DNA of 64,000 nucleotides from positions 5,190,501 to 5,254,500 of the forward strand of contig NZ_CP121110.1 in NCBI RefSeq assembly GCF_029625315.1, written 5' to 3'. The notes beneath the pieces are model-generated. The model made no database searches, was not told the origin of the DNA, and saw nothing but the letters and a program-made list of their open reading frames with translations. Of this stretch, positions 17,886 through 26,914 are shown in pieces. The stretch is from Flavobacterium ginsengisoli. Its GTDB lineage: Bacteria > Bacteroidota > Bacteroidia > Flavobacteriales > Flavobacteriaceae. A program made the position numbers and the translations under genes. Position 1 is the stretch's first letter, and each line of letters opens with the position of its first letter.

Positions 17886-18004
17886 GTTTGCGAGAGGGAT
17901 AGGATCAATCCGCCGCGGCGGAGCGGATAGCCCGACAGTATTGGGGAAAGTGGGCGAATATAGACAAAGTTTGTTTGCCCACTTTTTCTAATACTGGCTC
18001 GCAC
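17886..18004. repeat. Intergenic repeat 'gagggatagg ... gcggatagccc' with inverted CAGTATT arms
   Basis: Contains GAGGGATAGGATC and GCGGATAGCCCG, phrases shared with 31662-31752, and an imperfect inverted pair (cagtattggggaaagtgggc against gcccactttttctaatactg). Open frames across it are not genes. With 17751-17856 it fills the 497-bp gap between regulator and kinase genes. Confidence 0.65.
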
Positions 18005-18082
18005 AAAATAATTAGATAATTAGTCAATGTGTCAATTAGATAATGTTTAAAATTACTTTAATTATCTAATTGACGCATTATC

Positions 18083-19891
18083 TCATTTGAGAATCGGAAT
18101 GTTGAATGTAATTCTCGTTCCTTCGCCTGGAATGGAGTTCATGAAAACGCGTCCGTTGATGTATTGGATTCTTTCTTTCATGAATAAAAGTCCCATTCCG
18201 GATTCGCTGTTGCGTTTTTTGTGGACAGAATTGATGTCGAAACCTTTTCCGTTGTCGTCGATGATGATGCTTAAAAGTGTTTCGCTGTGGGATAGCTGGA
18301 CGATTATATGGGACGATTCGGCGTATTTTATGGCGTTGTTGATGGCTTCTTGTGTGAGACGATAAATGTTGATTTCAATTAGGGAATCTAGTCGTCGGTC
18401 GAAATCGGTTTTGTTGTAGAAAAGGATTTCTTTTCCGGTTAGTTTTGAGAGTTCTTGTGTGAGTTTTGCCAATGAAGAAACGATTCCGTGATCGCTTAAT
18501 TCTGGTGGCATTAGGTTGAAAGTAGCTGTGCGAACACCTTTAATAATGTCAAGCGAAAGCTTCTTTAAATATTCAATTTTTTGTTCTGATTTTTCTCTGT
18601 CATCGAGATTGATGCTTTCTAAACTGAATTTTAAACCCGTAAGCATTTGCCCGATTCCGTCGTGAATTTCTTTTGCGATTCGGTTTTGCTCGTTTTCCTG
18701 ATTTTCAACAATTTTGCTTGAAATAATCTTTTGCTGATTGATTTTTTCAGTTGTGTTTTCAAGGTTCAAACGTTCCACTTCGCGCTGTGCTTTTTTGCGT
18801 TCGGTGATGTTGAAGCAAACGATTAAAAGTTCTAGTTCGTCTTTTTTGATCATTACCGGAACCATCGATAAATCTAGCCAAATGGTTTCATTTTCTTTAT
18901 TTAAAATACTCATTTCGCCTTGCCAGCCACTTCTTTGTTTTTCGAAAACTAGGCGGTCGAAATTGGTTTGTTCTTTTTCGTCGACGGTTAAAACTTCGGA
19001 GAATTTTTTGTTGGATGAAAACTTGGTATAATTCAGCAATTTGGCAAATTTTTCTCCGATGTGAATGATCGAACCGTCGGGCGCAATTCGGCAATACAAT
19101 AAAGTATTTTCCATTGCGTAATTGAGCGATTTTAATTCTTTAACCGAATTTTCCTTGATCTCGCTTAGAATTTCTGTGTCGTAAGCGAGCTTTAAAGCTT
19201 TCTTTTCTGAAGATAAAAGTCTTGTAATTAATCTTTCGATTTTTTTATTTGTAGGTCTGAAAATGAAAAGGAATTCTAAAAGTAAGACCAAAAGCGTGAA
19301 TCCGAAAATCCAATATTCTATTCGGCGTTGTTCGGTTACTTTTTCGTGTGCTTCGAGATCGTATTGGGTTACGATTTGATTCATTTTAGAAAGGAAAACG
19401 CCTTCGGTTTCTAAAATAATGTTTACGAATTTTTGGTTTTCAACAGTTGTTTTTTTCTGCTTTACATTCAGTAAAAAGGAATCAGTTGTTTGTGCAATTT
19501 TATTGAAAATCGGATTGATTTCGAGATATAATTTAGAAAGTGTTTCTGATTTTTCTTTTGGAAAAGCCAAGCTGTCACTGCCATTTTCGAGCGCATTTTG
19601 GTTTTTCTTCCAAAGCGCTAAAACTTCATTTAAATGCGAAATTTGTTTGATGGAAGCGGTATCAGAAACGTAATGCAGAATCAGAACTTCTTTGACGATT
19701 TTCTGGCTCAGCATTCGTTGTTTTCCCGAGAAATTAATGATTTTAGAGTCGCTTAACTGCTGATTCAGATTGTATTGTACTAAAACCTGACTTACAATTA
19801 TAGTTAAGGCAATAGTAAGAAGCGCAAAAAAATACAGACGACGTAAATTTTTGAACGTGATTTTGTCTTCTTCCTGATTGCTTTTCTTCAT
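18083..19891 (-). CDS. NarX-like sensor histidine kinase with PilJ-type nitrate-sensing domain
   Basis: A 602-residue membrane kinase. Helix ~18-40 and helix ~191-212 enclose a periplasmic helical domain that opens with INFSGKQRMLSQKI, the PilJ/NarX P-box-like motif that contacts nitrate. A PAS domain (~255-365, ending NITERKKAQREVERL) follows, then HisKA_3 with phospho-acceptor His410 in RIAKEIHDGIGQMLTGL, and an HATPase_c domain (NNAIKYAESS, DDNGKGFD, GMGLLFMKER). It likely phosphorylates the response regulator at 16926-17585 in response to nitrate or nitrite. Six bp from the DUF4202 gene. Intact. Confidence 0.88.
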   Translation of the reverse strand: MKKSNQEEDKITFKNLRRLYFFALLTIALTIIVSQVLVQYNLNQQLSDSKIINFSGKQRMLSQKIVKEVLILHYVSDTASIKQISHLNEVLALWKKNQNALENGSDSLAFPKEKSETLSKLYLEINPIFNKIAQTTDSFLLNVKQKKTTVENQKFVNIILETEGVFLSKMNQIVTQYDLEAHEKVTEQRRIEYWIFGFTLLVLLLEFLFIFRPTNKKIERLITRLLSSEKKALKLAYDTEILSEIKENSVKELKSLNYAMENTLLYCRIAPDGSIIHIGEKFAKLLNYTKFSSNKKFSEVLTVDEKEQTNFDRLVFEKQRSGWQGEMSILNKENETIWLDLSMVPVMIKKDELELLIVCFNITERKKAQREVERLNLENTTEKINQQKIISSKIVENQENEQNRIAKEIHDGIGQMLTGLKFSLESINLDDREKSEQKIEYLKKLSLDIIKGVRTATFNLMPPELSDHGIVSSLAKLTQELSKLTGKEILFYNKTDFDRRLDSLIEINIYRLTQEAINNAIKYAESSHIIVQLSHSETLLSIIIDDNGKGFDINSVHKKRNSESGMGLLFMKERIQYINGRVFMNSIPGEGTRITFNIPILK

Positions 19892-19896
19892 ATGAA

Positions 19897-20481
19897 TTAT
19901 AGTCCTAAAGAAGCTTTTATAAGATTCAGATTTTCTTCAGAATAGTTGATTTTTAAGGCTTCCTGATGTCCTTTTTCCGACATTTTATCCCAGGTTTTTT
20001 TGATGATGTTTTTTAGTTTTTCTTCGTCGTGTTTGTGTACAAAAGGTTCTAAGTAATATTCTAAAAACACCAGACAAATAACGTCTTCAAGTAATTGGGT
20101 TTCGTGATCTTTTTTAAGTAATTTTTTCTCTATTAAAAAGGAAACACGATCGATAAAAGTCTGGTCGTAACCTGCTTTTTCTAGTATTTCGGAAGTAGTT
20201 TTTGCGTGAAATTTTTTCAGTTCTTCTCGCCATTTCAAATAACCAACACGATCCATTGGATACGATTCGCGGGCGACTTTCCATCGACAGATGTGTTGTG
20301 CTTTTGATGCGATTTGGATTTCTTCGGATGCATTGGGTTCAAACTGCATCAGTCTTTCGTACATCCTGTTGGAATACAATAATTCTTTTGGATATTCTTT
20401 GTTTTGGTCGGTTTCGATGTTTGGGTCTTGTGCGTTTTCGGCATCAATCCATTCGCTTGCTTTTTGAAAAGGTGTAGTCAT
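19897..20481 (-). CDS. DUF4202 domain protein
   Basis: A 194-residue soluble protein, alpha-helical throughout, matching the DUF4202 family: FQKASEWIDAENAQDP at the N-terminus, KAQHICRWKVARESYPMDR near residue 85, and LEDVICLVFLEYYLEPF near 145. The H-x-C-x-W and conserved acidic residues recall an HD-like fold but no activity is established. The family is often found in nitrate or nitrite reductase clusters, as here between the kinase and nirD. Intact. Confidence 0.8.
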   Translation of the reverse strand: MTTPFQKASEWIDAENAQDPNIETDQNKEYPKELLYSNRMYERLMQFEPNASEEIQIASKAQHICRWKVARESYPMDRVGYLKWREELKKFHAKTTSEILEKAGYDQTFIDRVSFLIEKKLLKKDHETQLLEDVICLVFLEYYLEPFVHKHDEEKLKNIIKKTWDKMSEKGHQEALKINYSEENLNLIKASLGL

Positions 20482-20526
20482 TTTTTGGTTTGATAATAGA
20501 ATTTCAAAGATACGGAATTAAGTTTT

Positions 20527-20722
20527 TTTTCGCCACGAATTTCACGAATTAGCACGAATTATTGTTTTTGTTTTTTGCCACAGATTAAAGGATTTTTTGG
20601 ATTTAATCTTGTGTAAATTTTTTTCGCCATGAATTTCACGAATCTCCACGAATTAAATTAGTGTAATTTGTGAAATTCGTGGCGAAAAAAAATCCTTTTA
20701 ATCTGTGTAATCTGTGGCCTAT
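20527..20722. repeat. Intergenic inverted repeat 'cgccacgaatttcacgaatt'
   Basis: The arm CGCCACGAATTTCACGAATT (20530s) is mirrored by TTTGTGAAATTCGTGGCG near 20665-20682, with ATCTGTGGC phrases beside it. It fills the gap between nirD and the DUF4202 gene; no gene is seen. Same family as 1580-1650 and 30660-30745. Confidence 0.7.
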
Positions 20723-20725
20723 AAA

Positions 20726-21103
20726 TCAGTCTATGAAACCAACAAAAACTTCATCTTCAACAATCTTTATGGGATAAGTTGCAATGCTGTATTCTTCGCC
20801 GTTTAAGTTAGAACCATCAACTAAAGAAAAAGTCTTTTTATGCATCGGGCAGGCGATTTTTGGGATATCGTCGGCAGAACCTGTCATTCCTCTTGAAAGC
20901 ACCATTTCCATTTTGTGAGGGCAGGCGTTTTGGCAGGCGTACCATTCGTTGCGACGGGTAAAATTAAAAATCGCAATTTGTTTGTTTTTGTATTTGATAC
21001 ATCCGCCTCGGTTGGTTGGAAAATCTTCTACTTTACCTGCTTTGAACCAAATTGTAGCATCGCTCGCATGAACTGTTTCGTATTGATTTAAGATTTCTTC
21101 CAT
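20726..21103 (-). CDS. nirD: Nitrite reductase small subunit NirD (Rieske type)
   Basis: A 125-residue Rieske-fold protein that partners NirB. Unlike enterobacterial NirD, it keeps both cluster motifs, CPH (C-x-H) near residue 70 and CPMH (C-x2-H) near 92. I chose ATG 21103 (MEEILNQYETV) over ATG 21151, because the extra 16 residues (KRGLRNRKSKL) are not NirD-like. Minus strand, downstream of nirB with repeats between. Intact. Confidence 0.88.
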   Translation of the reverse strand: MEEILNQYETVHASDATIWFKAGKVEDFPTNRGGCIKYKNKQIAIFNFTRRNEWYACQNACPHKMEMVLSRGMTGSADDIPKIACPMHKKTFSLVDGSNLNGEEYSIATYPIKIVEDEVFVGFID

Positions 21104-21239
21104 TTTGATAAGTTTTGATTTCCTGTTTCTTAGCCCTCTTTTTACAATCATGAGAGTTATGATGGCGCAGTAAAAAAGAGGGTAAGAAGGACAGCAAACG
21201 TTTAATGATTTTTTTTCTTTTTTTTGGAGCTATTTTTTT

Positions 21240-21452
21240 CTCCCGCAGATTTGGCAGATTTAGCCGATTTTATTTTTAATCTTTTTAATCTGTGGCTTTT
21301 ATTTTAAACACATAGAAACATAGATTTTTTTGTTTGTTGTTTGAGAAATAGAAAATTAAAAGAAACTAGTTTCTAACACATAGCTATGTGTATTTATGAA
21401 AGTGAAACGCCTTTTTTTGAGTTCAATAATTCTATGTCTCTATGTGTTTAAA
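21240..21452. repeat. Intergenic repeats between nirB and nirD
   Basis: Contains a 'cccgcagatttggcagattt ... aatctgtggc' repeat (21240-21300) and an inverted pair AACACATAGAAACATAG / CTATGTCTCTATGTGTTT (about 21306-21322 and 21431-21448), with a smaller ACACATAGCTATGTGT palindrome between them (21377-21392). No gene is seen in this 354-bp gap. Confidence 0.65.
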
Positions 21453-21457
21453 TAAAT

Positions 21458-23972
21458 TTACGACCAGGCTTTTGGCATTTTTTGATCTCTTAGCGGAACA
21501 AAAACGGCGTTATCGTCTTTTTCGTCTGAGTTTATAAAGTGATTGAAACGTTTTAATAATCTTGGTTTTTCCAGCACTTGTTTCCATTCGCATTCGAAAG
21601 TGTTTACTAAAGTCTGCATTTCGGCTTCGAGAGTTTCGCAGATTCCTAGGCTGTCTTCGATAATAACTTCTTTTAAATATTCTAAACCTCCGTCTAGTTT
21701 TTCTAACCAAGTTGAAGTTCGGATTAGCGGGCCAGCGGTGCGGATGTAATACATTAAGAAACGATCCATGTATTTGATTACGGTTTCTTTGTCGATTTTT
21801 TCGGCTAATAAAACGGCGTGTTTTGGGTTTGCACCGCCATTTCCTGCGATGTATAAATTCCATCCGCCTTCAACAGCAATTAATCCGAAATCTTTTCCGC
21901 GGGCTTCGGCGCATTCGCGAATGCAGGCTGAAACACCTCCTTTTAATTTATGCGGAGAACGGATTCCTTTATATCTATTTTCAAGTTCGATGGCAAATCC
22001 GGCGCTGTCGTCCATTCCGTAACGGCACCAAGCGTTTCCAACACAGCTTTTTACGGCACGAAGTGATTTTCCGTAGGCGTGACCGCTTTCAAAACCATTG
22101 TCTATTAATATTTTCCAGATTTTTGGTAAATCGCTTAAATGTGCTCCGAATAGATCCACTCTTTGTGCTCCAGTGATTTTAGTGTATAAATCGAATTGTT
22201 TGGCAACTTCGCCAATTACAATTAATTTTTCGGCAGTAATTTCCCCTCCCGCAACTCTTGGAACAACAGAATAAGTTCCGTTTCGTTGAATATTCGCTAA
22301 AAATCTGTCGTTTGTATCTTGCGTTGTAACGTGTTTGTTTGCCGTATCGTTGTAAATACTAGAGAAAATTGAAGCTACAACAGGTTTGCAAATTTCGCAT
22401 CCATCGCCTTTTCCATGATGATCCAGAACGTCGTAGAAATTCTCGTATTTGTTGATTTTTACCAAATCAAATAATTCCTGACGGTTGTAATTGAAATGCT
22501 CGCAGATCACTTCTTTTACTTCTTTTCCTAAAGATTTTTGAGTTGCTTTTACCAAATCTGAAACCATTGGTTTACAGCCTCCACAACCTGAAGTTGCCTT
22601 AGTTGCTTTTACAACATCTGAAAGAGAAGCACAACTTTCATCTAAAATTTTACAGCAGATTGCACCTTTGGTAACATTTTCGCAAGAACAGATTACGGCT
22701 GTATCAGGCAAATCCATAACGCTTCCTAAAGAAGAACCTTCAGAACCATCGCGAGAGCCTAAAATCAAATCTTCCGGATTTTTAGGCAATGCCATTTCAT
22801 TGATATAAATCTGGAAAAGGGAATTGTAATCGCTAGAATCTCCAACTAAAATTCCGCCTAACAATTTTTTAGAATCTTTGGTAACGTTGATTCTTTTGTA
22901 AACGCCACTTAGTTTATTTTCATAAATAATAGCGGTAACGTCATTATTTTCAATAAAAGGATCACCAAAACTAGCCACTTCAACACCAATTAATTTCAAT
23001 TGTGTCGACATATCGATGGTTTCCCTCATGGTTTTATCGCCATTTAAGATTTGCTCAGAAGCGACATCGGCCATTTCGTAACCTGGAGCAACCAATCCGT
23101 AAATGTTTTGGTTGTAAAGCGCTGCTTCGCCAATCGCAAAAATAGAAGGATCTGATGTTCGCATTTCATTGTTTACCACAATTCCGCCTCGTACACCAAC
23201 TTCAAGGCCTGAAACTCTAGCCAGTTCGTCGCGAGGTTTGATTCCGGCAGAAATAACCAACATGTCTACTTTTAACAATTCGTCGTTTGCAAACATCATT
23301 CCTGTTATACTTTCTTTTCCGTCGATATATTGTGTTGCTTTGTTGAGATGAATTCCGATGTTTAATTCTTCAATTTTAGCTTGTAGCATATCACTCGCGC
23401 CTTGATCCAATTGTCTCGGCATCAAACGTGGGGCAAACTCCACCACATGCGGATTCAATCCTAAATCTCTAACGGCTTTTGCCGCTTCAAGACCTAATAA
23501 ACCTCCACCTAAAACAGCAGACTTCAGTTGCACCTTTTTGTTTTATTTTTTTGGCGTAAGCCATTATCGCATCAAGATCTTCGATGGTTCTGTATACAAA
23601 AACACCTTCTTTTTCGACACCTTCAATTGGTGGAACAAAAGCCGAAGAACCGGTTGCCAAAACTAAGTAGTCGTACGTATGCGTTTTTTCTAAATGAGTA
23701 TGTATTGTTTTTTCTGTACGGTTAATATCTGTAATTAATTCAGAAGTGTTTAGAATAATATTGTTTTCTGCGTACCATTGGGTTGTTGAAAGAGATAGGT
23801 CGTCTGCCGTTTTTCCTCCAAAGTACTCGCTTAAGTGAACGCGATCATAAGCGCGTCTTGGTTCTTCACCAAATACAGTGATTTGATACTTTTCCTGTCC
23901 TGATTTTGCAACAAACTTTTCGCAAAATTTATAACCAACCATGCCGTTTCCAACTACTATTACTCTAATCAT
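21458..23972 (-). CDS. nirB: NAD(P)H-dependent nitrite reductase large subunit NirB (one-base frameshift)
   Basis: About 838 residues. The N-terminus (VIVVGNGMVGYKFCEKF, LVLATGSSAFVPP) and AVLGGGLLGLEAAKA form the FAD/NAD(P)H module. Two BFD-type domains follow (CSCENVTKGAICC with GCGGCKPMV, then CEHFNYNRQEL with GCEICKPVV). The C-terminal ferredoxin-like and siroheme domain has ligands CVGNAWC (C-x5-C) and CIREC (C-x3-C). It reduces nitrite to ammonium in the cytoplasm. The frame breaks at GCAGAC 23517-23522; restoring GCAGC reads GATEAAVLGGGLL. An operator lies 33 bp upstream of the start. Confidence 0.93.
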
Positions 23973-24004
23973 GATTTCTTTAATTAAGTATTATTATGCA
24001 AATA

Positions 24005-24020
24005 TAAGTATTTATACTTA
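24005..24020. promoter_or_regulatory. Operator TAAGT-N6-ACTTA upstream of nirB
   Basis: TAAGTATTTATACTTA: 7-bp arms TAAGTAT and ATACTTA around TT. It matches the sites at 10184-10199 and 16854-16869 in arms and spacing. Confidence 0.7.
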
Positions 24021-24070
24021 TAAAAATACGTAATAAATTTGTTTTTTTTAAGTATATAGAAATTTTTTTA

Positions 24071-24100
24071 CTACGTATTTTACTTTGATCTTTTACGTAG
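24071..24100. promoter_or_regulatory. Inverted CTACGTA / TACGTAG pair
   Basis: CTACGTA 24071-24077 and TACGTAG 24094-24100 are exact inverted copies 16 bp apart, in the divergent region between nirB and the META lipoprotein. Same TACGTA core as 16905-16924 and 17614-17652. Confidence 0.45.
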
Positions 24101-24240
24101 TGCGGATTACGAATGATTTTGTCGTATTTAGTTTTTTTAAATTTGAAAGGATTCTAAATAAGCGTTTCAAAAAAAATGTCGTAAATTCATAAGAATTTTA
24201 TAGATGTTTTACGAAGAAGAACATTTTTAATTTAGATCTC

Positions 24241-25014
24241 ATGAAAAAAGTACTCTCATTATTGTTGTTATCATTTTTAATGATAGGCTGTAAAACGACA
24301 GCAAATAAAGAAACTGCACAAGCGGGTTCGACAAGTTCTACAGAAGAAGATTTAAAATATTATTTTAAAGGAACAGGAAACGAACCGTTTTGGGGAATCA
24401 AAATAGGGAATGAGGAAATCGTTTTTACATCATTAATACCTGGGAAAGAAAAAGTCATTTTTCCCGCTGTGGAAGCTATTAGAGCAATGGATGCGAATGT
24501 GAAAATGTATAAAGTAAGTAATGAAAATACTTCGGCGACAATTACAATTCAGCAATTGGATTGCCAAGATTCAATGTCTGGTGCGATTTCTCCTTATAGT
24601 GTAAAAGTCGAAATCAAAAATAATTCAGAATTAGAAACGAAAAAAGTAAAGGGCTGCGGAAAATATTTAACCGATTATCGTCTTCATGATATTTGGGTTT
24701 TGGAAGAACTAAATGGTTATAAGGTTTTTGCAACTGATTTTCAAAAAGAAATGCCTCGAATTGAAATTAATTCATCTGAAAATAGATTTTCTGGTTACGG
24801 AGGTTGTAATGCGATTAGCGGTTCTATTTTTTATGAAAAGGATTTGCTAAGATTTACAAAGGTAATTTCGACTTTAATGGCCTGCCCGCAAGGAAATAAA
24901 GAAGGTGAATTTACAAAAGCGTTGCAAAGCACAACTACTTATTCTATCGGGAATAATCAGTTGATTTTATCTAATCCTTCTGGGAAATTGGCTGTTTTTA
25001 AAAAGGTTGATTGA
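24241..25014 (+). CDS. META/HslJ-domain lipoprotein
   Basis: A 257-residue lipoprotein with signal and lipobox LMIGC (Cys17). The first half (YYFKGTGNEPFWGIKIGNEEIVF) is the COG3650-type domain, the second half a META (HslJ) domain with LEELNGYKV, FSGYGGCNAISGSI and STLMACPQ; the paired Cys residues are conserved in the family. META proteins are linked to heat, motility or envelope stress but the molecular role is unknown. Divergent from nirB across a region with TACGTA sites; whether it shares that control is unclear. Intact. Confidence 0.82.
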   Translation: MKKVLSLLLLSFLMIGCKTTANKETAQAGSTSSTEEDLKYYFKGTGNEPFWGIKIGNEEIVFTSLIPGKEKVIFPAVEAIRAMDANVKMYKVSNENTSATITIQQLDCQDSMSGAISPYSVKVEIKNNSELETKKVKGCGKYLTDYRLHDIWVLEELNGYKVFATDFQKEMPRIEINSSENRFSGYGGCNAISGSIFYEKDLLRFTKVISTLMACPQGNKEGEFTKALQSTTTYSIGNNQLILSNPSGKLAVFKKVD

Positions 25015-25021
25015 TTATTAT

Positions 25022-25165
25022 TTGTTCCCGCAGATTTTGCAGATTGAGCAGATTTTTATCGCATTTTTTGGCATTTCGACGAAGGAGAAATCTTCGCAAG
25101 AAATTCTACAAAGATTGACCTTTCTGTGCGGAGTTACTTGCGAAGATTTCTCCTTCGTCGAAATG
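25022..25165. repeat. Intergenic repeats: 'cccgcagattttgcagattgagcag' and GTCATTTCGACGAAGG palindrome
   Basis: The first part (25022-25055) belongs to the 'cagattgagcagat' family also seen at 27889-28013 and 33829-33900. The second is a palindrome with 29-bp arms, 25072-25100 and 25137-25165, as at 1465-1567. Between convergent genes, so it may terminate transcription both ways. Confidence 0.8.
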
Positions 25166-25208
25166 ACAATAATATGTTTAATACATGATCTTCAACATGT
25201 TTTTTTTG

Positions 25209-26495
25209 TTACTCAAGCAATTCCTTAGTTTCTTCCTCTTCGTCATCACCTTCAATAAAATCCAATTCCAAAGCTTTCACACTCTGAACTGCATTTCCGG
25301 CAATACCACGAATTGACCCGTACATTCCTAAAGTATTGTGAACCACTTTTTCGATTTGTTTTTCACGTTGTTTCCAGATTCTTTGCATGGCTCTTTTTTC
25401 AGAATCTAAATCGCTTTGCATTTGTGTAAAACCTTCAACAATTCCTTCAATTTGCAAACGGAATTCGTTGCTGGTTAAGAAATCATACAACATAGACATT
25501 TTATCGCCTTTGTTTTCCTGCGCCTGAACGGCTTGATTGATCTGAATTAATGACTGACGTAAAACCGCGCTTAAACCTTTAAATTCTTCGTAAGTACAAA
25601 TCCAGATTCCGTCGCGCATGCCCATTCGTTCCATTCCGTTTGGCATTACTTCAGTGACTAAAACTCCAATATTGGCTCTCTTGATTCTGATGTCATTTTT
25701 AAATTTCTCAATCCATGAAGGTTGAAAAGCTTTTGTTCTTTTACTTTCGTAATAAATAGAACCGCAATTTTGGTGTTCTCTTGTGTTTACAACTTGAAGA
25801 CAATCGGCGCCGTTTGCGCCTTTTTTAATTTCGTCAATACTGTCAAGAGGAAAGTTGTTTGCCAGCCATTCTTCGATAGCTAATTCCATTACTTCACCTT
25901 GCAATTGCATTGAACCTTGTTCTTGCTTGCGTTTCATTTCTTCAGTTAGCTTTTTTTGTTCTTCTAGCTGTTTCTGAAGTTCTTTGAATTTCAATTCGTT
26001 TTTATCGTCTTCTTGTTTTCTGATTTTTTCGCGTTCCAAAGTCAATTGAGCGTTTAATTGCTTTTCGGCTTCGGCTTGAATGGCATCTTTCATTTCCAGT
26101 TTTTCGCGCTGTAACTTGGCGATTTCACCTTCCATTTTATTTAATTCCCTGATTTTTTCCGATTTTTCAGAGAGTTCTTTTTCCATTAAAAGCAAACGGT
26201 CCTTGTTTTCTTCTTCAAGTTTGGTTTTTAGTTTTTCAGAAATTTCTTTTTCCGCAATTTTTCTTTCACGTTCCAAACGCTCGGCAAAAAGTTCGTTTTC
26301 TTGTTTCTTTTTGGCTTCAAATTCGGCTTTGGCTTTATCCAATTGTTCGTTTTTAAGCTCTAATTCTTTATTTTGAATAGTCGCTTTTTGTTGAAATTCT
26401 TTACGGATACTGTCTTCTAATTGATGTTTTAAAACATCATTTACGTCGATAGGAGTTCCGCAGTTTGGACACTGAATAGAAGATTGCTCAGCCAT
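25209..26495 (-). CDS. DUF2130 domain protein with zinc-finger start and coiled coil
   Basis: A 428-residue protein. It opens with a zinc-ribbon half, IQCPNCGTPID, then a long Glu/Lys-rich coiled coil (about 35-205). The DUF2130 domain (about 205-395) contains VMELAIEEWLANNFP, DSIDEIKKGANGADCLQVV, GSIYYESKRTKAFQPSWIEK and VLVTEVMPNGMERM. The E-x-K arrangement resembles a restriction-endonuclease-like fold, which is my inference; no function is established. The C-terminus is very acidic. Intact. Confidence 0.82.
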   Translation of the reverse strand: MAEQSSIQCPNCGTPIDVNDVLKHQLEDSIRKEFQQKATIQNKELELKNEQLDKAKAEFEAKKKQENELFAERLERERKIAEKEISEKLKTKLEEENKDRLLLMEKELSEKSEKIRELNKMEGEIAKLQREKLEMKDAIQAEAEKQLNAQLTLEREKIRKQEDDKNELKFKELQKQLEEQKKLTEEMKRKQEQGSMQLQGEVMELAIEEWLANNFPLDSIDEIKKGANGADCLQVVNTREHQNCGSIYYESKRTKAFQPSWIEKFKNDIRIKRANIGVLVTEVMPNGMERMGMRDGIWICTYEEFKGLSAVLRQSLIQINQAVQAQENKGDKMSMLYDFLTSNEFRLQIEGIVEGFTQMQSDLDSEKRAMQRIWKQREKQIEKVVHNTLGMYGSIRGIAGNAVQSVKALELDFIEGDDEEEETKELLE

Positions 26496-26597
26496 TTTAT
26501 ATTGAAATTTTATTGTAGAATTTGAATTTGCTAAGATATTTAAAAGTTCTCTTTTTATAATGTGGATTTCTGTACTAAATTGTAACGAATTTTTGTT

Positions 26598-26910
26598 ATA
26601 GCCACGAAGGCGCTAAGGCGGAAAGTTTTTTTATAATTTAATCTCGCAAAGGAGCGAAGGCGCAAAATTTTTTTTTACAGCTTTTTCGAATTGTTTGTCA
26701 TTTCGACGAAGGAGAAATCTCCACGAGAAGCTCTACAAAGATTGGCTTATAGGAACGGAGTTACTTGCGAAGATTTGCTTCGCCTGGTCGCTATCGCTCG
26801 AGTCTCCTTCGTCGAAATGACAAAAATGAGATAAAATCCTTTTAATCTTTTAATCTGTGGCTAAAAAAAACTTTGCACCTCTGTGCCTTTGCGAGATTAA
26901 TTTCACCACA
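26598..26910. repeat. Composite intergenic repeat block with nested insertion
   Basis: Holds a GCAAAGG-type inverted pair (26598-26680 against 26868-26901) around a GTCATTTCGACGAAGG palindrome (26694-26824). The right arm of that palindrome is split by a ~27-bp insert, GCTTCGCCTGGTCGCTATCG and onward, at about 26776-26802. The same insert, inverted, sits inside another repeat at about 33731-33756. No gene in this 419-bp gap. Confidence 0.75.
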
Positions 26911-26914
26911 AAAC

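Noticed and set aside
17741..18004. Open frame of ~87 codons on the minus strand
   Set aside because: It lies entirely within two intergenic palindromic repeats and has no start context or homology-like pattern.
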